From: Chloroflexi bacterium HGW-Chloroflexi-6
Lineage (GTDB): Bacteria; Chloroflexota; Anaerolineae; Anaerolineales; Villigracilaceae
DNA: 64,000 bases
NCBI GenBank assembly: GCA_002840685.1
Contig: PHBU01000016.1
Coordinates: 53,587 to 117,586 of the forward strand
Direction of reading: 5' to 3'
Part shown: positions 9,313 through 17,659 of the stretch, in pieces
Numbering within the stretch: the first letter of the stretch is position 1
Layout: each line of letters starts with the position of its first letter
Notes under the pieces: model-generated
What the model saw: only the letters and a program-made list of their open reading frames with translations
The model's database searches: none
What the model was told of the DNA's origin: nothing
Program-made: the position numbers and the translations under genes

Positions 9313-10748
9313 CAGGACCGATCCTTAAGCCAATGTGCCAGCTCTGTCAGGATGCTGGTATCGGATTTGGCCATTTTTTTCATCAGGCTGCCGTTGCGAA
9401 TTACCGATTGGGATGTGCCATGCGCAAACAGATAAAGCGCGTGGGTTTTGGTGCGCGCCGGGGTATGTTGGTATTCTGCGGTTGCCATTTTGGCAAACTC
9501 AGTCAAGGCATCAGACTGGGCGTTTTCTTCGGTGATGCGGCGCAAGCGCTCGATCTGGTCGCGCTCTTTTTTGGCGTTTTTCTCCCAGAATGTTGTCCAT
9601 TGGTTTACAAGGCGTTCTTCCACTTCAGGAGGCAGGATCACATGCTTGATCCTTACGCCCATTACTTTGATTCCCATTTGCTTAAGTTTGACGGTTTCAG
9701 GGCAAAGCATTGTTCCGCCAGTAAAGTTGCCGAAATCATCCACACTTTCAACATCATCTTCGCTCAACCGCCGGCGCAACAGACCAGCGATAATTTGCAG
9801 CGTGGTCTGGTCGCGACCCGGCGGCGTTTCGAATAATTGATTCAGCCGAATGCGGGAAATATATTCGCGCCAGACGTCGACTGCCATTTTGGCGGGCATT
9901 TGGCTCCAAACTGGCTGGTTTGTCTTGGCACCCTGAACAAGCGCTTCGGTGATTGCTTTGCGCACATTTTCTTCATTGAAACCGTAGGGGGTGTTGCCTT
10001 CGCCTGGCTTGGAGTCGATCCGAAATGTTACGGAGATGGCTGCGACCACTTCAATCCCGTCGCGAGTCATCGCGCGCGTTTCCCAGCGCCGTTCTTGCAT
10101 GCTCTGGTAGTTTTCGTCGGTTTTGGATACTGTGAATGGGTTTTCGTTATCGTTGGGGCCAACAACCTGGGTCAGGGTATGCAGGTCAACCGAGGCCGCG
10201 ATATATTCTTTTTTTCTGGTGAAGTGAACCCCGGGACCAATTGTTCTGGTGAATTGCGTTGCTGTCCGCAAAACAGCCGCTGAAGCGTGGTCCAGCCAGA
10301 CTACCCCCACACCGCTTTTTTGCCTTTCATCCTGTCGGGCGCGGACGTTGCCATTTTCAACGAAAATAGCCGCGCCATGAAACCCGGAAAAATAGGCCAT
10401 CATGCGATCAAGGATCGCCAGGCGGTCTCCGAGTTTTCGCACGGGCAAGATGAATTGCGAAAAGAAGATCGTCCATAAGATCAGGCCGCCGACCAGCAGC
10501 CCCATATCGGTCGCTTCAGCCTTCAATTGCCGAATTCTGGATTGCTGGAGAAGAATATTTATATCATCGTCGGATAATTTTATTTCAACGCCATATTCGG
10601 CAGATAGCCGGGCTTCTTCCACCCTGATTGTTTCGTTGTCTTGCCAGGTGAAGTAATAGCCCAAAACCAAATAAGCAGCAAACATCAATACAGCAATGAT
10701 GACTGCGCGCACAACTGGCCGATCAAAAAAACCGATTTCTTCTTCCAT
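9312..10748 (-). CDS. SPFH/Band 7 domain membrane protein
   Basis: A 478-residue protein with two transmembrane helices (about residues 12-30 and 84-104) separated by an acidic helical loop, then a Band 7 domain carrying TRTIGPGVHFTR, a long beta-hairpin region (TRDGIEVVAAISVTFRID) and a charged C-terminal helix (RLVNQWTTFWEKNAKKERDQIERL). SPFH proteins build membrane rings and microdomains and often regulate proteases. It is coupled by a 1-bp stop/start overlap to a second, larger SPFH-like protein. It starts 45 bp after the PBP-like gene. Confidence 0.8.
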   Translation of the reverse strand: MEEEIGFFDRPVVRAVIIAVLMFAAYLVLGYYFTWQDNETIRVEEARLSAEYGVEIKLSDDDINILLQQSRIRQLKAEATDMGLLVGGLILWTIFFSQFILPVRKLGDRLAILDRMMAYFSGFHGAAIFVENGNVRARQDERQKSGVGVVWLDHASAAVLRTATQFTRTIGPGVHFTRKKEYIAASVDLHTLTQVVGPNDNENPFTVSKTDENYQSMQERRWETRAMTRDGIEVVAAISVTFRIDSKPGEGNTPYGFNEENVRKAITEALVQGAKTNQPVWSQMPAKMAVDVWREYISRIRLNQLFETPPGRDQTTLQIIAGLLRRRLSEDDVESVDDFGNFTGGTMLCPETVKLKQMGIKVMGVRIKHVILPPEVEERLVNQWTTFWEKNAKKERDQIERLRRITEENAQSDALTEFAKMATAEYQHTPARTKTHALYLFAHGTSQSVIRNGSLMKKMAKSDTSILTELAHWLKDRS

Positions 10749-10793
10749 GATGTCTAATTCTATAACAAAACAGGCCGGAATGGGATGTTTTCG

Positions 10794-13253
10794 TTAATCC
10801 GTCATTTCCACTTGCACCGCGGTGGTTTCGATACGGCCATCTTCATAGATCAGCACCAGTTGCAGGGCGTATAAGCCCTCCAGCCCGGCTGTATCCCATT
10901 CGCCAAGAATCCCGTCTGTAACCGGGTTTGTGACGTTTTCGCCGATTAAAACCCACGAGGCGGGGTTGAGCCCCTGCCCGTATTGCAGGCGGAAATAGGA
11001 AAACCCCTCGCCGGCGGCAGAGCCGTAGATCGTCACTTTCCCGTGTAGCTGCGCAAACATGGCCGGAGAGCTGATTGCCAGCCCGTCACGGGCGGGCGGC
11101 TGCTGGATGTTGTCGTAAACCGTTGGCGGGACGGCCAGCCCCGAAGCGGCTGCCCACTCCTGCGCTTCAGGCGGGGCAACCAGAAAAACGCGTTCCTCGA
11201 CCAATTGTGACGGTGTAAAAACCGTTGCCAGCAGGCCGGTTTCGCGGTTGATGGCGTAAGTTTTGTGGAGGGTATCGCCCTGGACTGGTTCATAACCGCT
11301 GAGAAAAACATCAACCACCAGGTTCGGGCAGGCCGGGGTCGGCAACATTCCGGATGGATCACAAACCTGGATCAGCGAGACACCGGGTGGTCTCTGCCAG
11401 CCCAGCGGCTCTTCACCCTGGTTGGCAGCCTGCGTCAGGGCCGCGAACAGATCCGAAACAGCGCGCGGGCTGGCCCCGCCGCCGGTCCAAAGCGCGATCG
11501 AGCGGGTTGGAGTGTAGCCAGCGGCCCAGATCTCTTTTCCGTCAAGAGTGCGGCCCAATTTTAGCGCGGCCGGGCGGCCCAACACCTCGTTTGAAAGGAT
11601 ATTGTTAACCAGGTAAGACAACTGCGGGCTGACCAGCGCCGAAACATCTGGCTGGGATGCCTGCCAGACGGGTGTTCCTTCGATGGTTTGCACCGAAAGC
11701 ACCGTGATTGTCTCGTTGACCAGCATGCCGTTGGCGGCAAAAACGCCATAGGCGCGCGCCATGGCCAGCGGTGAAACCAGGTTTTGCCCATCCAGCAGGG
11801 ATGCGAAATCGCGCGTGTCGCCCAGTTGCAGGCCAAATGGGCTGACCGTTTGCAAAACCGCGGAAAGCCCCATCTGCTCGAGCACCGACTGGGCCGGGGC
11901 TAGGTAATCTCCTGTCAGCGCCACCCGCGCCCGGACCGGGCCGTGGTAGATACCGTCCAGATTGGGGATGGCGGGGGCGGCCTGGGGAATATCCCAGACC
12001 AACGAAGCGGGACTCAAGCCCCGGCTGAATCCGGTCAGGTAGATGAACGGCAGCAGGCTGGTGCCGGGCCTGTGTCCCGTTAAAAGGGCGGATTCCAGCC
12101 CCTGGCGCGTTTCCCCGACCAGGGCCAGCACCTGCCCGGTGAGCGGGTCAATGACTGCGGCGTTGGCGGCCACATCTTCGAGCGGCTGGCCAGGCGGCAG
12201 GGGCGACAGATCGACGTTGAGAGTGCAATCTTGTGGGCTATCCTGCCCTGAAAGGCGTGCCAACTGGGTTTGAATGGCGCACTGCGCCTGTTGTTGGGCT
12301 TCATAATCGAGGCTGGTGATGATCTCCATCCCGCCGCGCTCGATACGTGTCTGGTATTCCAACTGCGAAAGCGCCAGCGAGGTGAAGGCGGGCGCCAGGC
12401 TGTTTTCAGAACCGGCGGGCGTAAAAATGAGTGTCTGTTGGCGGGCAGATTCAACATCCTGCGGCGCAGCGGCCCAGGCCGGGAGGGCGTTAAGCGTCTC
12501 TTGCGCGAGTTGGATGGCAGCCTGGGGCGCATCGTGCGGGTTGATCGCCGGGGACTGGCTGACCGAGGCCAGCAGGGCTGCTTCGGCCAGGGTCAGATCG
12601 GTGGCGGATTTGCCGAAATACAGGCGCGCGGCGGTCTCTGCTCCGTAGGCATGGCGGCCATAGTCGGCGCTGTTCAGATACCATTCCAGGATCTTCTCGC
12701 GCCCAAAGCGGGCTGTGATTTGGCCTGCCAAAATGCGTTCGCGCAAGGCGCGCCGCAGGGAGGGGGTTTCCTGCCACAAGAGCAGGTTGGCAACCAGTTT
12801 TTGGGCCAGGGTCGGGTGGCTTTGCGGGTCGCTCCAACTGCTCCACTCGTAGCCGGGATGGTTGTAGAATTCCGGGTCGGCCAGCGCCAGGGTGGCCAGC
12901 GCCAGGTTTTCGGGCAAATGCTCTTCCTGCTCGGGGTCGAGCGGCAGATAGGCGCGGGTTTCGTTGAATGGGGATAAAACTGCCAGCAGATGCTCTCCGC
13001 TGCGGTCGTAGATGCGGGTCGGCTCGTGCAGCAGACCATCCGAAGAATCGAGCAGGGCCGGCAGAGCTTCCACTGAGGGCAGATCGCTGGTCAGGTTGGC
13101 GTAGCCAAATGCCAGGCCGATGATCGCCAGCCCCAAAGCCATCGAAAAGAGCAGCCCGCAGCCCAGCCCGGCGCGCGTCAGGCGCTGTCCGTTGGAGCGG
13201 GCACTTTGCATGCGACGCTCGCGTCTTCGTTGCAGGATGGGCAGAGTTGGCAT
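10794..13253 (-). CDS. Class A PBP-like protein with degenerate catalytic sites
   Basis: An 819-residue protein with the layout of bifunctional PBPs: an N-terminal transmembrane helix (about 29-52), a GT51 region (80-260), a transpeptidase region (360-620) and a C-terminal beta domain (about 690-819). The fold is clear (REKILEWYLN, LYFGKSATDLTLAEAALLA), but the first GT51 catalytic Glu of the ED..F motif is Ala (ALADPEFYNHPG, residue 125). In the transpeptidase SxxK reads TSLL (398-401), SxN reads DYL, and KTG reads KLG (565-567). The frame is intact over its full length, so it is probably a non-enzymatic scaffold rather than decay. Confidence 0.85.
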   Translation of the reverse strand: MPTLPILQRRRERRMQSARSNGQRLTRAGLGCGLLFSMALGLAIIGLAFGYANLTSDLPSVEALPALLDSSDGLLHEPTRIYDRSGEHLLAVLSPFNETRAYLPLDPEQEEHLPENLALATLALADPEFYNHPGYEWSSWSDPQSHPTLAQKLVANLLLWQETPSLRRALRERILAGQITARFGREKILEWYLNSADYGRHAYGAETAARLYFGKSATDLTLAEAALLASVSQSPAINPHDAPQAAIQLAQETLNALPAWAAAPQDVESARQQTLIFTPAGSENSLAPAFTSLALSQLEYQTRIERGGMEIITSLDYEAQQQAQCAIQTQLARLSGQDSPQDCTLNVDLSPLPPGQPLEDVAANAAVIDPLTGQVLALVGETRQGLESALLTGHRPGTSLLPFIYLTGFSRGLSPASLVWDIPQAAPAIPNLDGIYHGPVRARVALTGDYLAPAQSVLEQMGLSAVLQTVSPFGLQLGDTRDFASLLDGQNLVSPLAMARAYGVFAANGMLVNETITVLSVQTIEGTPVWQASQPDVSALVSPQLSYLVNNILSNEVLGRPAALKLGRTLDGKEIWAAGYTPTRSIALWTGGGASPRAVSDLFAALTQAANQGEEPLGWQRPPGVSLIQVCDPSGMLPTPACPNLVVDVFLSGYEPVQGDTLHKTYAINRETGLLATVFTPSQLVEERVFLVAPPEAQEWAAASGLAVPPTVYDNIQQPPARDGLAISSPAMFAQLHGKVTIYGSAAGEGFSYFRLQYGQGLNPASWVLIGENVTNPVTDGILGEWDTAGLEGLYALQLVLIYEDGRIETTAVQVEMTD

Positions 13254-13283
13254 ACTCCTATTCTAATTCAAAAACTTCTCCAC

Positions 13284-13289
13284 TATAAT
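13284..13289 (+). promoter_or_regulatory. TATAAT -10 box, probable leaderless start
   Basis: A perfect TATAAT ends 6 nt before the ATG at 13296, so transcription should start at or next to the start codon. No Shine-Dalgarno sequence is present. No convincing -35 hexamer was found. Confidence 0.6.
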
Positions 13290-13295
13290 CACCCC

Positions 13296-14576
13296 ATGAG
13301 AAACCCTTATGACGTCATTATCATTGGCGGAGGCCCGGCAGGGTTCTTCGCTGCCATCCGAGCGGCCGAAGAACAACCCGGCGCGCGCGTGCTCATCATC
13401 GAGAAAACCCGCCATGTGCTCGGCAAAGTGCTGATCTCTGGCGGCGGACGCTGCAACGTGACCCACGCCTGTTTCGACCCGGCCCAACTGGTCGGTTATT
13501 ATCCGCGCGGCGCGGCAGCCTTGCGCGGCGCGTTCAGCCGCTTTCAGCCCGCTGATACGGTGCGCTGGTTCGAGTCGCGCGGTGTGCCACTCAAAACAGA
13601 AGAAGACGGGCGCATGTTCCCAGTTAGCAATGAATCGGTGACGATCGCGGGCTGTCTGGATGAAGCTGCGCGAGGGGCCGGGGTGACGATATGGACGCAG
13701 GTTACCGCGCGATCGGTTCGTACCGTTTCGGCAGAGGGGGAGCGCGCTCCCCGCTTCGCGGTCGCCATTCGATGGAGCGAAACCGGGGTCGAGGAAACCC
13801 TCCAGACCCGCAGCCTGCTCTTTGCGACGGGCAGCGACGCCAACACCCAATCCATGCTCTCAGAGTTGGGTCACACCATCGAACCGCACGTCCCCTCCCT
13901 TTTTACGTTCAACATCCCCGACCCGCGTCTGGAAGAGCTGGCGGGTTTGTCCGTTCCCAAGGCCCAACTGCGCCTGCTCTCTGGCGATGGCTCCAAAAGC
14001 GAGATCGCGCCGCAGGTTGGTCCGCTGTTGATCACGCACTGGGGCCTGAGCGGGCCGGTCGCCTTGCGGACTTCGGCCTGGGGCGCGCGCTGGCTGTATG
14101 CCAACCAGTATCAGGCCGGGTTGCTGGTTAACTGGGTTTATCCGCTGACCTTTGAAAAGGTTTTGGAAAACCTGCAAAACTACAAGGAAACGGCCGGTAA
14201 CAACCGCAAAAAGCCGGGCGCCAATCCGCTTTTCGACCCGCTTCCGGCCCGGCTGTGGAAACGCCTGACCGAATTTGCCGGGATCAGCGAAAGCCAGAAC
14301 TGGGCCGACGTTTCGAAGCCGGTCATGCGCAAGCTGGCCGAAGAACTGACTGGCGGGCGCTATCAGATCACCGGCAAAGGCCAGTTTAAGGATGAGTTTG
14401 TAACCTGCGGCGGGCTGCGCCTGGACGAAGTCGACTTCAAGACCATGCAAAGTAAAAAAATCCCCGGCCTGTTCTTTGCCGGGGAAGTGCTCGATATCGA
14501 TGGGCTGACCGGCGGCTTCAACTTTCAAAGCGCCTGGACGACCGGTTGGCTGGCGGGCGGGGCATTGACCGCCTGA
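13296..14576 (+). CDS. BaiN/HI0933-family NAD(P)/FAD-dependent oxidoreductase
   Basis: A 426-residue flavoprotein. The dinucleotide motif IIIGGGPAGFFAA lies at residues 8-20, the family hallmark VLISGGGRCNVTHA near 50, and the C-terminal FAD loop FFAGEVLDIDGLTGGFNFQSAW completes the pattern. Members are soluble flavin oxidoreductases; most have no assigned substrate. The frame is open upstream to 13206, but the ATG at 13296 is chosen because the FAD fold starts there and a TATAAT box lies just before it. The gene is divergent from the PBP-like gene and converges on the HETRH gene with a 3-bp gap. Confidence 0.9.
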   Translation: MRNPYDVIIIGGGPAGFFAAIRAAEEQPGARVLIIEKTRHVLGKVLISGGGRCNVTHACFDPAQLVGYYPRGAAALRGAFSRFQPADTVRWFESRGVPLKTEEDGRMFPVSNESVTIAGCLDEAARGAGVTIWTQVTARSVRTVSAEGERAPRFAVAIRWSETGVEETLQTRSLLFATGSDANTQSMLSELGHTIEPHVPSLFTFNIPDPRLEELAGLSVPKAQLRLLSGDGSKSEIAPQVGPLLITHWGLSGPVALRTSAWGARWLYANQYQAGLLVNWVYPLTFEKVLENLQNYKETAGNNRKKPGANPLFDPLPARLWKRLTEFAGISESQNWADVSKPVMRKLAEELTGGRYQITGKGQFKDEFVTCGGLRLDEVDFKTMQSKKIPGLFFAGEVLDIDGLTGGFNFQSAWTTGWLAGGALTA

Positions 14577-14579
14577 AAT

Positions 14580-15089
14580 TTATTTCCCCGTCAGTCGGTA
14601 TCGGATCTCACGCTGCAGCGGGTAGAGCGGCAGCAGGTCGATGCGGTAGCCTTTGCCCGCATAGGCCTGCATCAGCCGGCGGGAGTGTTGCAACACCTGC
14701 CGGTCGAAAATGAGCGGCAGGCTGCATAATTCTTCAATCTCAGGCGCAGGATATTTGCCCGCCAGCGATTTCTGGAAGTTAAAATCGACCTGCCAGGCAT
14801 CCAGTTCACCATACACGGATAGGGCAGTCAGGAGTCCCTGCTGCAAATGGCGGGTTTCGTGCACGATCAGGCTCAGCAGGCGCGGATGATCGATCTTCTC
14901 CGGGCCGAAATGGACGGTATTGATCTTGATCGAGCGTGTAATCGTCCAGGCTGCGCCAACCGCGGGGTTGTCTTTGCTGAAGGCGATCGACACCTGTTTC
15001 TCGCGCAGGTAATTAACAGTTTGCAGCCCAATTTCGCCCGTGTTGGTGAGCTTTTCAAAAAGCGGGTTGATCCAGGCCTGTTTTTGCAT
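14580..15089 (-). CDS. Hypothetical protein with HExxH metalloprotease-like motif
   Basis: A 169-residue soluble protein of no family I recognise. It carries LIVHETRHLQQG (HETRH at residues 77-81) followed by YGELDAW (Glu95), an arrangement compatible with a gluzincin-type zinc site in which a downstream Glu is the third ligand. No signal peptide is visible. It lies 8 bp downstream of the HigA-like antitoxin on the same strand and may be transcribed with the toxin-antitoxin pair. A peptidase role is inference from the motif only. Confidence 0.6.
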   Translation of the reverse strand: MQKQAWINPLFEKLTNTGEIGLQTVNYLREKQVSIAFSKDNPAVGAAWTITRSIKINTVHFGPEKIDHPRLLSLIVHETRHLQQGLLTALSVYGELDAWQVDFNFQKSLAGKYPAPEIEELCSLPLIFDRQVLQHSRRLMQAYAGKGYRIDLLPLYPLQREIRYRLTGK

Positions 15090-15097
15090 GGCCGAAT

Positions 15098-15400
15098 CTA
15101 TCGCTTGTTCTTTGGCCGCACGGCGTCCCAGACCACATCTGGATGTTTCGCGGCCACCTGAAGTAAAACCTGGGCCGGCCCCTGCGGAGTTCGCCGGCCT
15201 TGCTCCCAGTTTTGCAGGGTACTTACGCTGATACCGATCATGGTGGCAAATTCGCTTTGAGACATGTTATAGCCGGCGCGAATTTTCTGCACGTCAGGTT
15301 TTTCAAGAGTGAACGTGCGTGATGCGTTCTTTTCACCACGCAAGATTTCACCGCCCTCGCGGACACTTTCAAGGAGTTCAGTAAAGAGTTCTTCTTTCAT
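15098..15400 (-). CDS. XRE-family antitoxin (HigA/NadS-like)
   Basis: A 100-residue protein with a C-terminal helix-turn-helix: IRAGYNMSQSEFATMIGISV, then STLQNWEQGRRTPQGPA. The N-terminal 35 residues probably contact the toxin. Its start overlaps the toxin stop by 4 bp (ATGA, 15397-15400), giving the toxin-first order typical of higBA modules. It is expected to neutralise the toxin and repress the promoter; an inverted repeat over that promoter is a suitable operator. Confidence 0.85.
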   Translation of the reverse strand: MKEELFTELLESVREGGEILRGEKNASRTFTLEKPDVQKIRAGYNMSQSEFATMIGISVSTLQNWEQGRRTPQGPAQVLLQVAAKHPDVVWDAVRPKNKR

Positions 15401-15714
15401 GGGTATTCTCTTTCTACAATCTTTTTCAATGCTCTGAGTTGCTCCGCTGTAAGATCGTCTTGCTCATTCTTTGGGTAAATATACAGCATCAGTAGTTGTT
15501 CCCGTTGGTTGTACCAATAGTAGATGATACGTGCACCGCCGCGCTTTCCGTGGCCGCTGGCTGCCCATCGCAATTTGCGCAAGCCGCCGCTGCCAGGGAT
15601 AATTGCTCCCGCCTCAGGCCGAACGATGAGCATTGACTGAAGCAGACGATAATCATCGTCTGCGAGCAATTCAAGCATGCGGCGGGTGAAGACGGAAGTT
15701 TCAATGATCTGCAT
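15397..15714 (-). CDS. RelE/HigB-like toxin
   Basis: A 105-residue basic protein with the RelE/ParE-like pattern: N-terminal FTRRMLELLADDDYRLLQ helix, GLRKLRWAASGHGKRGGARIIYYW core strands and LLMLYIYPKNEQDDLT at the C-terminal strand. HigB-type toxins cleave mRNA on the ribosome. First gene of the module, followed with a 4-bp overlap by its antitoxin. The promoter and a 6-bp inverted repeat lie directly upstream. Confidence 0.85.
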   Translation of the reverse strand: MQIIETSVFTRRMLELLADDDYRLLQSMLIVRPEAGAIIPGSGGLRKLRWAASGHGKRGGARIIYYWYNQREQLLMLYIYPKNEQDDLTAEQLRALKKIVEREYP

Positions 15715-15724
15715 TGTAATTTGA

Positions 15725-15753
15725 ATTATACGTCATTGGCGTATATATATCAA
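15725..15753 (-). promoter_or_regulatory. Promoter of the HigBA-like module
   Basis: On the minus strand TTGATA (15748-15753) and TATAAT (15725-15730) are separated by exactly 17 bp, a near-consensus sigma70-type promoter. The -10 box ends 10 nt before the toxin ATG. Confidence 0.8.
15727..15745. promoter_or_regulatory. Operator-like inverted repeat in the toxin-antitoxin promoter
   Basis: TATACG (15727-15732) and CGTATA (15740-15745) form a perfect 6-bp inverted repeat with a 7-bp spacer, overlapping the -10 box and promoter spacer. This is a good site for autorepression by the HTH antitoxin. Confidence 0.6.
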
Positions 15754-15884
15754 TATTTTCTGCAATAAAAGTTCAATTTTCGGACGAAACACAGCATATT
15801 GAGAATTGCTCTTTGCTTTCGAGAGTTCCTGACAGCGCAAGCGATTAAAATTAGTCTTGCAAGATACATACTACGGAGATTTTT

Positions 15885-17036
15885 ATGCGCGAAATTGCTG
15901 TCATTGGCATTGGACAAACCAAAGTAGATGAACATTGGGACAAAGCCCTCAAAGAACTGGCCTTCGAAGCTGCGATTGCTGCCTTGCAGGATGCCGGGCG
16001 CGAAACGGCTGAAGCGTTGTTCGTGGGCAATATGCTCTCGCCCCTGGTCAGCGGGCAGAACCAGTTGGGAACCCTGATCGCAGACTGGCTCGGAATTCGC
16101 GGCGCGGAAGCCGTCAAGATCGAAGCGGCTTGTGGCTCGGGGGCGGCTGCCTTTCGAGCCGGGCTGATGGCTGTCGGGTCGGGCGAGATCGATTCGGCGC
16201 TGGTGGTCGGGGTCGAGAAAATGACCGACAAAGCCGGGCATGATGTCACCGCAGCGCTGGCAACCGCCGCTGATGCCGATTACGAAGTCGATCAGGGTGT
16301 CTCGTTTGTCAGCCTGAACGCGCTGGTCATGCGCCGCTATATGCACGAGTACGGCTGGAAACATGCCGATTTTGCGCCATTTTCGATCAATGCCCATGCC
16401 AACGCTGTTCACAATCCGTATGCGCGTTTACGCGAACCGATCACGCTCGAGCAGTTTGAAAAATCGAGCATGGTCGCCACCCCCGTCAACCTGCTGGATG
16501 CTTCGCCAACCGGCGACGGCGCGGCTGCGGCTTTGATCGTCCCGGCAGACAGGCTGCGCGGGGATGTGAAACGCATCCTTGTGGCGGGCAGCGGCGCCGC
16601 TACCGACAGCATTGCCATCCACGACCGGCGCGAGCCGCTCTTCCTTTCGGCGGCTTATCTTTCGTCGCAACAGGCGTATGCCCAGGCCGGGGTTTCGACT
16701 ACGGATATTGATATTTTTGAATTGCACGATGCTTTTTCGATCATGTCGGCTCTGTCTCTGGAAGCCTGCGGTTTTGCAGAACGCGGCCAGGGGCCTCGTC
16801 TTGGTCTCGATAACGAGATCACGGTGACGGGTCGTGTACCGATCTGCACCCGAGGCGGGTTAAAAGCCCGCGGGCATCCCGTTGGCGCTACCGGCATGTA
16901 CCAGATCGTGGAGGTTATCCAGCAGCTGCGGGGTGAGTGCGGCAAAACGCAGGTCGATGGCGCGAGAATTGGCATGACGCAAAATATCGGCGGCAGCGGA
17001 GCAACCATCCTGACCCATATTTTCAGGCAGGGATAA
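15885..17036 (+). CDS. Thiolase-family protein (SCP-x/archaeal acetyl-CoA acetyltransferase type)
   Basis: A 383-residue thiolase fold. The nucleophile lies in IEAACGSGAAA (Cys83), with FELHDAFSIM and GGLKARGHPVGATG further on. The usual C-terminal second cysteine motif (CxGG) is replaced by QNIGGSGATI, as in the SCP-x-like and archaeal thiolase groups. Such proteins catalyse or assist acyl-CoA condensation or thiolysis; in archaea they work with a partner HMG-CoA synthase and a zinc-binding OB protein, neither of which is here. A bidirectional terminator follows directly. Confidence 0.8.
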   Translation: MREIAVIGIGQTKVDEHWDKALKELAFEAAIAALQDAGRETAEALFVGNMLSPLVSGQNQLGTLIADWLGIRGAEAVKIEAACGSGAAAFRAGLMAVGSGEIDSALVVGVEKMTDKAGHDVTAALATAADADYEVDQGVSFVSLNALVMRRYMHEYGWKHADFAPFSINAHANAVHNPYARLREPITLEQFEKSSMVATPVNLLDASPTGDGAAAALIVPADRLRGDVKRILVAGSGAATDSIAIHDRREPLFLSAAYLSSQQAYAQAGVSTTDIDIFELHDAFSIMSALSLEACGFAERGQGPRLGLDNEITVTGRVPICTRGGLKARGHPVGATGMYQIVEVIQQLRGECGKTQVDGARIGMTQNIGGSGATILTHIFRQG

Positions 17037-17073
17037 AACAAAAACGGGCTTTGCGAAAAAGCCCGTTTTTGTT
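17037..17073. terminator. Bidirectional intrinsic terminator
   Basis: AACAAAAACGGGCTT (17037-17051) pairs perfectly with AAGCCCGTTTTTGTT (17059-17073); T-runs flank both sides. It serves the convergent thiolase and HNH genes. Confidence 0.9.
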
Positions 17074-17575
17074 ACCAACCCTGGATGAAGGTTTGCCACT
17101 CCTGGTTTTCGTCCAGGTGGCGGCCAAAGATGTACATTGCGCTGGATGGCGGCTCGAGGGGGATGTGCAGCAGGTTCATGTGGGCCTCATCCAGGCGGCG
17201 GCCGCCTTTGCGGTGGTTGCAGGCGGAGCAGGCGGCGACAACGTTGGTCCAGATGTGCGGCCCATCGAGGTGGCGAGGAATAACGTGGTCAATGGTCAGA
17301 GTGGGGGTTTGTTTGCCGCAATACTGGCAGGTATAATTATCTCGACGGAAAATTTCTCTACGGTTTAGTTTGACTCGTATTCTGGGACGATGAACCATGT
17401 TTTCGAGGCGAATGACTGATGGACGCGGGAATTCCCGCGAAACGGTTTGTATCATTCCGCGACCGTTTGCAACCAGGTCAGCTTTGCCATTCAGGATCAA
17501 GCCGATGGCGCGGCGCGTGTTGCAGACATGGATTGGCTCGAAATTTGCATTGAGAACCAGGACTGGCTCGTCCAT
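17072..17575 (-). CDS. HNH endonuclease family protein
   Basis: A 167-residue protein. An N-terminal domain (VLVLNANFEPIHVCNTRRA) is followed by an HNH nuclease with two CxxC zinc knuckles: FRRDNYTCQYCGK and AACSACNHRKGG, flanking the catalytic TIDHVIPRHLDG. This architecture is common as a stand-alone housekeeping HNH protein in many phyla; the DNA target is unknown. No restriction methylase or phage gene is adjacent. Transcribed divergently from the epimerase gene. Confidence 0.9.
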   Translation of the reverse strand: MDEPVLVLNANFEPIHVCNTRRAIGLILNGKADLVANGRGMIQTVSREFPRPSVIRLENMVHRPRIRVKLNRREIFRRDNYTCQYCGKQTPTLTIDHVIPRHLDGPHIWTNVVAACSACNHRKGGRRLDEAHMNLLHIPLEPPSSAMYIFGRHLDENQEWQTFIQGW

Positions 17576-17659
17576 GGCTGGCCTCCAGACTGGGCGAATT
17601 ATAATCCGCTTTGGATTAATCGTTGGTGACTGCTTCGTAAATTTGCAGGGAGGTTTCTG

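Noticed and set aside
12270..12977. 235-codon open frame opposite the PBP-like gene
   Set aside because: Antisense shadow; Gly/Arg/Gln-rich composition and no ribosome site or domain.
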